Part shown: positions 14,501-23,500 of the stretch, one piece after another | How positions within the stretch are numbered: position 1 is the first letter of the stretch | How the letters are laid out: each line of letters opens with the position of its first letter | Source: Periplaneta americana | Taxonomy: Eukaryota; Arthropoda; Insecta; Blattodea; Blattidae | Assembly: GCF_040183065.1 (NCBI RefSeq) | Contig: NC_091122.1 | Location: 158,993,455-159,057,454, forward strand | Direction: 5' to 3' | DNA length: 64,000 bases | Notes under the pieces: generated by a model | What the model was told of the DNA's origin: nothing | What the model saw: the letters and a program-made list of their open reading frames with translations, nothing else | Databases searched by the model: none | Program-made: the position numbers and the translations under genes

Positions 14501-17500
14501 CTGCGTCAGCATCCGAAGGCCTGAGTTCGAGTGCAGTGGACCGCAGTTGGAGGGACCTGAGTTCGAGTGCAGTGGACCGCAGTTGGAGGGACCCGAGTTC
14601 GAGTACAGTGAACTGTCTCTGAAGGTCTGTGGTTCGAGATACCGTGAACTCGAGTGACTGAGATAGAAGAACTGTGAACTGAGAACTGGTAGTTCTGATT
14701 TGTAAATAGTACTGTGTAAATATTAGTTAAGTTTAACAGTTCATTGTTGTGCGTAATAGTCCAAGTAAGTTGTCATTGTCGTCGGTGGAGTGCTATAACG
14801 AATACTGTGTTGAGTGAAGATCCAATTGTTGACGAGAGCGTTTAAGGTGAATTGTAGAAAGGAATTATTGTGGCGAATAAATTACATTGTTGTTACCAAT
14901 AAAAATCACAATATATTTTGTACATTTTAGTACATATTCCTTCAAAATTTTAGAACAATTACATACTAGTTATTAACATACCTAGGATTCCAAGGTGTTT
15001 TGTATTAATAATTTTAAAACGAAATAAACTGATTTGTAAAGACTTTAAACTTGTTAATCATGAAATGTACTGAGTGAGCGGACCATCTGTGAAAAGTGAG
15101 CATTCATGGGCTGCAGAGTGTATGCAGTTATACTCACGCACTATACTTCATTCCACAATATCTGACAGGTGACGTAAATATTGCTGGCACAGGAGGAGAT
15201 AAGTATAATTACTGTTCAACCAATGCAGAGATCTCATTTCACGCTTATTTTGAAGTTGGATGGGGGTAGAATGCTTAAGACCACCCACTTTCAAGATAAG
15301 CGTGAAATGAGGCCTCTGCCATTGGTTCAAGAACAATTATTGTTTTCTCTCACAGTGTCATCAATATTTACGTCGCCTGTCAAACATTATGGAACGAAGT
15401 ATAGAGTGACTGTCTAACAAAATACTACTTACAGTAGAATCCCTTTTTAACCAACCTCTGAGAGATTACCTTTTTTTTCTGTATGTAGGGATTTTCCTTA
15501 AAAGTGGGTTTACATAAAATGGGAAGGAAAGTCAAAAATAACTAGTACTAACATGTGTGTTATATACCAAACATTATAATCATTTTATTAGGCCTACAGT
15601 TATTTTACAATATACGAAGTTTTATAATATTTCCTAACTCTTCAAATGTTGAGGCGCGAATGTTTTTCTGTTTGGTTGAACCCTAACCACATTGAAACTC
15701 GGCAATGAAAATTACTTTTGTGCGAGATCGTACGTACAACTTGGTTTCCACACAAAACCAATCCACGGAAAGTCTGAAATTCCACATTCAGTATTCCCAA
15801 CCTAACACACATAACAATTTCCCTCTTCTTACCGCTTAAGTGACATTGATTTTACTGCTTTAGGCTTTTAACATATTATTTCTAGAGACGTTCAATATAG
15901 TAATAATTATAAATTGGAAACTTACCACTGCAATTTCACCTAAATTGCACTGTTAATTATTGTTTTTAAATATTTGCAAAAATTAAGTAAACTCTACAAC
16001 TCCACTAAAGTTACTGCATTCGTGATGCAAGTAACATTAAGGAAGCCGTGAAAAAAATCAACAAGATTCCATAGACCGGGGGAAAAAAAAGACAGATGTA
16101 TATCACGACCTGCTGGAGTATAGTAAACACAGAAAACATTTTAAAGCAACAATGTTGAAGATAGATATTTTTGCTTTGCAAATTTGTCGTCATTGAACAG
16201 AAACCAAGATGGAGATTTCATTGCAACTAATTAGAAATTCCTCTTTCAGGTATGCAATAAACGATCTTCGCATAAAATAATGTATGATACACGAGCAAGC
16301 GGTATGTTTTCTTTCAATTCTCGGAAATTACAAAAGCTCAACTACATTTCGCTTTTTCAAACTTTTCCTCGAACACGAAAACTTCAACATACCGCTCTTT
16401 TAATGCATATTACTATTTTCTTCTTCATTATTCTCATAATGAAGTAGTTGGCAAACCATGCCTTTTTGCCATATGTGATAGTGTCATTTGAGAATTGGCC
16501 TCGACATCCCTTATTATTTAAAGTTAATTCTTTCTAATATTTTCTTTTAATTTTATAAACAGTACTGATCACTTCCCATCCAAATTCAAAGTAATTTTTC
16601 CTATGAAAAAAATCCTTCTTCTATTCATTGGTGTGCCCGAAACCAGACGGTAATACATGGTTTCGTCGTTTCTGTGATAAATATATGAGTGTCCGACTCC
16701 CAACCATTTTCACAGGTTAAGTAGGACACTTACAAATAATTTTTTTCAGGTGCTACCATGCATTTTAATGAATTGACAAATATGCCAACATATAAAAGAA
16801 AGTGTGTTTAATACAATGGTGTGGAGTAGTTCACTCTAAATGCATAATGAAGGTATATTAAAAAAAAAAAAAAAACCGAAAGTGTCCGACTTCAGACTGG
16901 TTGACAGTAAAAGGGTTTTCTTTCAAATGATAAAACATACAATATTATAAACATTAATAAGCATTCTTTTACTTACACTTGATGAATCATCATAACTGAA
17001 ACTGAACTTATCATCTCCTTCTCTCAAGTAGGCAACCCAATCAAAATCGTCTTCTTCATCAGTAACTTCAAGAGGTTTGGATACCGTCTTAAGATGATGG
17101 GCTGTAGTTGTTGGATTGATGGACAAATGAAGCAGAAGAGACAGTAACGACCATTCTATGTCATACTACAAAAACAAGAAGCAAACTCGTAACATTTTGG
17201 TTAAAGAAAAATGCTAGTGAAGTGGGGCTTCAATTATCATCATTTAATTCATATCACAAAACGGCGATGATTACCAAAAAGACAATAATAGAATAGGCCT
17301 AATTGAAACCCACATTATAATATTTCATTCTGAAAATAAACAGATATTATAAACAGATTTCTTTCGGATTATATCTTTGAATAAAATTGTATCTATACGC
17401 GTAAACCTATAAACCTGAGTCACACGGAGATAGTTTACAGGAGTCAAGTGCTTGAAGCCTCTAAACTTGATGCTATATTTGTGATCACACGGAGACATTA

Positions 17501-20500
17501 AACTTGAAACCATGCTTGAAAAAAAGCGCGCGCTGAATGTTGTATTCGTAGTGGTGTTTGAATTCTTGTATTCTGTTATAGTTATTAAAAATCAATAGTG
17601 AAAAGGCATTTTTAGTTTGGTGAAACTGAAGATGCCACAAGCACATATTCAAGCATGAGTGCAGCTAATTGGCGCCTTGTTATGTATGAATTACAAAATA
17701 TTCTTGAAAAAAAGGAAAAGAGAACATGAGTTAAGAAATGGATTCGTAGAAGAATTATGCACAGTGCATCTAATACCTTGTTGAAAGAATTAGCTGAAGA
17801 AGATCCTGCAGAATACAGGAAATATCTCAGAATGAGTCCTGTTTTAAGGGTTTTTAACTTTTTTCGAACCACTTCTACGTCTATGTTTTCGAAACCTTGT
17901 TCCATGAGTTCACTGACTAGTTTCTGGAATAATAATTCCCGCTTGTTTTTATTGAGGTCTTCTTTGTCACGTATATTACATACAAGTTCATACTTCTCAT
18001 ACACTTCCAAAAACTTTATGATATCGTTGGAATTCCACTTAGGGGCGCTCATTATTAATAATAATTAATTTACTTCGACAATAGGCCTAAAACTACAAAC
18101 TTTCTACTTGCCAAGTTGCTATAAGTTCGCATTCACACGCGGGAAGTGGTGGAGTCAAGTTGGTCACGTGAGGGAAAGTGGACACAAAAGTTGACGGGTT
18201 GTCAACTCAAATTCTGCTTGACCGCCAAGTCACAACTTGACTGTCTCGACCATATCACACGGGGAAAGTTGAAGGAAAGTCGACTTGCTCCAAGCATTTG
18301 ACTCCTGTAAACTATCCCCGTGTGAATTAGCCTATACAGACACACAAGCAAAATACACCCAAAACTAAAATACACACTAGAAATTGAAAACAACAAATAC
18401 ATAAATTTCTTAGATGTCACATTTCTGTATTCGGACCAGCAGTCCCTTACTTACACTATTTACAGCTTAAAACACAGACATATCGTGACCTTAAAACCTG
18501 CACTTGCTATGTATTTAATGTCCCTTCACTTTCCCTTACCCCTCTTTCTAATTTATCACCTTTATTATCCTCCTCCTCTTCGCTTATTCTCAGCTACACT
18601 TTGTAACTATTCATACTAATTTTCTCACTCAACTTCATTCCCACCTTTCTCATAACTAACTAAATAATTCTTTCTTGTAAACAACAGAAATACATTTAAA
18701 CTTATTTAATATAGAAGACCTAACCATTGTCGACTATTTCGGTAAAAACATAACCTATTATTAAATTCGCTGTCTAAACACTTCTAACACATCACATTAT
18801 CGCTCTTACCCTAGAACATTGGTTTCACTTTATTTATAACATGGTCTTACAATCCACTGTTTAAACAAAACAATTCCATAACATTGAAAAAGTGTATCAG
18901 TCAATTTCATTTTTCCATTATATAACTGAACCTGCTATTATTTCAATCCACTGATACACAATTTCCTCAGATCATAAACTGTTTTTCTTCCCTACTGCCT
19001 TTCCATTTCGCACTACTAACACAATTAACAATCTCAATACTTCCCCTTCTACTCTCCGCATTTATTTCAAAATTATATTTTTATTATGTTGTTACTCTAA
19101 CAATAACCCCGATTTTCACAATCCTGTAAGACTCAGTGGAAGAACGACATATGTCAAAGGTAGGCGTCACCTACAAAATTGCAATAGTAAAGTCAAATAT
19201 ATTGATTTTGGGATTATAGAGAATGTCTTTTGCGTGAAATTCAGAAAAGTAAATTAATCTTATTTCGGTACACATTACATTATTTCATTTTTTTCTTTTA
19301 AATACTAATTTAAAAAAGTAAAGTGTAAATATTAATACCATTTAAAGCACAATACAGGAAATGAATTGCTGTACAATGTAGGTATAATAAGACACTCGTT
19401 TTTAGTTTTGTGTCCTTTCTGCTGCTCTGTCTATAGATTCCAGCAACATGATAATCTTCCAACGCTAACTACAAAGAAAGAGCTAACGTCCTAGATCTGC
19501 ATAGTTGTATCACAGTTTACTATATACAGTCGCGAAGCTTGAGGTGATTTTTTGCAAATCTCGTGATAAAGCGCTCCAAGTGGTTAGCAACTAGAAACAA
19601 TAGACTGTCCACGGTCGACTTTGGACTGAATCGTATTTCCATCGAGTGCTAGCTCGTTGCGTATTTCACATTGATGCTTGTGAAATGTTCGTTATTGGTT
19701 GTAATGAAAATGTTAATGGCTAAAATACAATAATTGGAATAATACTATTTTACTAGAGACGTAGAAAAATTAAGTTTGTTTTAATCAAATTTATTGATCA
19801 CGTTTTATTTTCAATTCCGGTGGGATTATTATTGCTTAGGCCTATTTTTTTTTTTCAAAGGATATGTTGTTAATTATAGCTGTTAATTTTGTTGTTATTT
19901 TTATTTGTTACTTTATTAGAGACGTAGAAAAAGTCTGTTACAATAAAATTTATTAATCACGTTTTATTTCCAATTCTGGTGTGATTATTATTGCTTAACC
20001 TCAACTACGTAAGCCTACACTACAAGTACCGGTACAGTACATAAGTTAATCCATTAATTCATATTTCCATTATTATTGTTGTAAAGGGAAATGCCAATTA
20101 ATATTTATTGGTTTCATAGTTAATTATCGCTATAATCTTGAATGAGTGAAGCGATTATAGTAAATTTCAGTTCGTTTTGCACAAACAAAAATAATATTAA
20201 CCTATCTCTTGCAGGTATCTTCAAGTTTATGGTGAAATTTAATATACTTCATTAAAATAATAAATTAACTTTATGCATTTAATATTTCAATAATGGAAGG
20301 AAGGTGTTAATTTTTCCAAAAGAACACAACGAAAGTGTGATATATTTTGTCGGCTGCTAGGAGAGAGATCTGCGATGATGAGGCGATAGTAGCGATCCTA
20401 GTGGTGGGCAACTATTCATGTTTGCATTTTTACTACATATTGAGCTTCGCGACTGTATATAGTGAACTGTGGTTGTATGATGTTATGGGAGATTTCTTGT

Positions 20501-23500
20501 ATAAAATGTAGGTATAATAAGACACTCGTTTTTAGTTTTGTGTCCTTTCTGCTGCTCTGTCTATAGATTCCAGCAACATGATAATCTTCCAACACCAACT
20601 ACAAAGAAAGAGCTTACGTCCTAGATCTGCATAGTTGTATGACGTTATGGGAGATTTCTTGTATAGTACAGGAAAACACAAGTAAATAAACTTACCTGTG
20701 GATGATCATGAAATATGTCGTTATTTAAAAATACTGAGACAAGTTCTTTAAGCTTCCGTGATGTATCAAGATGACCGTGGACCTCAAATTTTGTTATCAT
20801 ACCATCCATTGACCGACGAACAGCATGACTATCAACTGACAGGAAACGATGATGCCAAAGATTGGAAAGAGCATACCTCTCACACAATTTGAAGTTCTCT
20901 TCTCCTTCCTAAAAAATAATGGACATTTTAATTAAAATATGTAAGGAGAAAAGTTATTATATACACAATTCCCTCTTTTCAGTTAAGTATGAAGTCATAT
21001 TTAAGGCCTAGTGTTCGACAATTTATTGAGGAGATGAAAAGCTTGTTTATGAGCAGATGAGCATCATTTCAAATATTTGTTATACGGCAATTTAATGTAA
21101 AACTGAACATTGTGATAGTCTTTAATTACACTCTTAATCCTGTAGTTTAATCATAAGATTGAAGAGTAGGTTCCGAGTCAGTATTTCACAGTAAAAGTGA
21201 ATTCTATTACAGTGAACAAAGGACTAGAAACAGGCAGCTAGTGTGTGCTGGTAGAATTCGAGATTGGAAACCCTGTAACACAGTTTCTAAGTTACATCTT
21301 AGTTAAGCTTTCATTACCTACACATAAAATATAGGTGAATCTACGCGTTCTCGCCACTTTATTCACAATACATATGGTAATATACCACGATGAATTAAAT
21401 TTACAATTATATTTTTAGTAATTATTTAGATTAATTCCAGAGAAAAACCTCTCCATGGATTTTAGAAGTTCTGAGCATGTACGAGGGGGATCCAGGAAAT
21501 AACGACCGTTCACACATACCCGCCGCGCAGCTGACTCCCCTTCCTTGTTTGAAGGTCAACTGGCTTCCTTAACATGTGTTCTCATAATGTTGTGAGTACT
21601 GGTTGCAACAAGTCGCCATTGTGCATTTTGTGTTACTTCAAAATGAACGACGTGATTGATAATCCCGCCGACTGTGAGGTCAGGAGTGTGATTCGATTTT
21701 TGAATGCCCGACATTTGAAACCTGCAGAAATTTACCGGCAATTGAAAGAAGTGTATGGTGATACTGTAATGAATGAAAGAAATGTGAGAAAATGATGCGA
21801 AATGTTCAACAATGGGCAAACAAATGTCCACAATGAAACTCGACCCGGATGCCTATCAGAAGACCTGAAGACTAAAGTGAACGACAGAATCTTGCAAGAC
21901 AGGCGCACATCACTCGACGAATTGCATATTGCCTTTCCTGACATTTCTCGTTCTTTGCTTGGTGAAATTGTGTCGCAACATCTTGGCTACCACAAAATCT
22001 GTGCACAATGGGTTCCACGGCAACTGAGTGACCAACACAAAACTCAGAGAATGGCCTCAGCATTGACAATCTTGATGCGATATCACACAGATGGAGACGC
22101 CTTTCTTGATCAAATTGTGACTGGTGATGAGACCTGGGTGTCTCACAACACCCCAGAGACCAAGCGCCAATCACGTCAGTGACATCATCCCTCATCATCC
22201 AAGAAACCGAGAAAATTCAAACAGACTCTCTCAACACAAAATGTCGTGGCTACTGTCTTTTGGGATCGCAAAGGTGTTCTTTTGCTGGATTTCATGCCAA
22301 AAGGCACTACGATCAATGCAAATCGTTATTGTGAGACTTTACGAAAACTACGGCGAGCCATCCAAAACAAGAGGCAAGGAATGCTTTCGAGAGGAGTTGT
22401 GCTTCTTCACGACAATGCCCGCCCGCACACTGCTGCTTCAACTCGAGAATTGCTGGATCAATTCGGTTGGGAAATCTTTGATCATCCGCCCTATAGTCCA
22501 GAACTTGTTCCTAGCGATTTTCACCTTTTCACTAAGCTGAAAGACTTTCTGGGTGGTACGCGTTTTGGAAGTGATGAAGAGTTGAAGAAGACAGTGAACA
22601 CCTGGCTTAATGAACTGGCGGCAGAGGAGTATAACACGGGAATTCTAAAGCTAGTGAATAGATACGACAAATGTTTAAATGTAGGTGGTGATTATGTAGA
22701 GAAGTAAAGGAAGCTTCAGTTATGTAACAGACTTTGTTTTTTCAAATAAATATATTTTTTTTAATTATTACAACAAAACGGTCGTTATTTCCTGGATCCT
22801 CCTCGTATAATTATTCTATGTTAAATTCCCATCATTTATATGCGTAGATTGTTGCGAGCAGACTATGGTTTTACACGTTTTAAATTTCTAAAGTTTTCCG
22901 TAGTTTTGGACGGTTGCGTGTTATGTTTGTTGATTCGTTTAGATTAGCTTCGGTTAGGTTAGTTTTGCTCGTTAGATAAGGTTACTTAAGGTTAGGTTAG
23001 GTTGTGATAGGTTACAGTCGAAATTATGTATTTCCGACATTTTTTTGTGTTACCTTTCGAAAATCGAGCATAAAATCGTCATTTGTAAAAAATGAATTCG
23101 AAAATCTTTTCTTTTTCGGTGCAAGGGAAAGTACTTTTCTTTTTTTTTTTAACAGGGAAAATACCTGCCCTCCATTCGCTGCTTACTTATGTGCAAGGGA
23201 AAGTACAATTTTTTGGTTCAGAGAAAGTACTGATCTTTATTCCCCGATAAAACACATTGTTCATTTCAATCTGATATTTTGCAATAACATCAACTAGCTA
23301 ACCATCATTAAACTATCTTGTTACTAAAACAAATTATGATATCACCCGCCACTACTTCCCCCCCCCCCTTTATTGATCGGCGCTTATTTTCTCCGGCACA
23401 CAACAGAACAGTCACTAAAGCCGGATCAGTTTGCTTACCTTATTCTAAGAGTCTAATCCAGTTCATTTCTGATTTCTTAATCCAGCAGAATTTTAATGTT

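Larger units (their letters stand above)
8520..14910 (+). mobile_element. Full-length Ty3/Gypsy LTR retrotransposon, apparently intact
   Basis: The 6391-bp element has two 791-bp LTRs (8520-9310, 14120-14910) starting TGTGAC and ending TCACA. I find one difference between them (T at 8853, C at 14453). It is flanked by ATAT (8516-8519, 14911-14914). Directly after the 5' LTR comes a primer-binding-like TGGTGTCAGAACCGGGA; a purine tract AAGGAGGGGGCAA precedes the 3' LTR. Gag (9340-10524) and Pol (10539-14108) are open, and no env-like ORF follows. Pol order PR-RT-RNaseH-IN marks Ty3/Gypsy. It sits in TUBGCP5 intron 3, on the strand opposite to the gene. Confidence 0.97.
17417..18328. mobile_element. 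PIF/Harbinger deletion derivative
   Basis: The ends TCACACGGAGATAGTTTACA (17420) and its inverted counterpart ending CCGTGTGA (18325) form imperfect terminal repeats that continue through GGAGTCAA. Inside are the beginnings of both Harbinger genes, pointing at each other: a transposase N-terminus on the plus strand and a MADF protein on the minus strand. The middle of the parental element is missing. Target duplication is unclear. It lies in TUBGCP5 intron 2. Confidence 0.82.

Noticed and set aside
17757-18068. 103-residue plus-strand ORF as a complete gene
   Set aside because: Only its first ~30 residues are Harbinger transposase; the rest is the antisense of the MADF fragment, joined at the deletion point.
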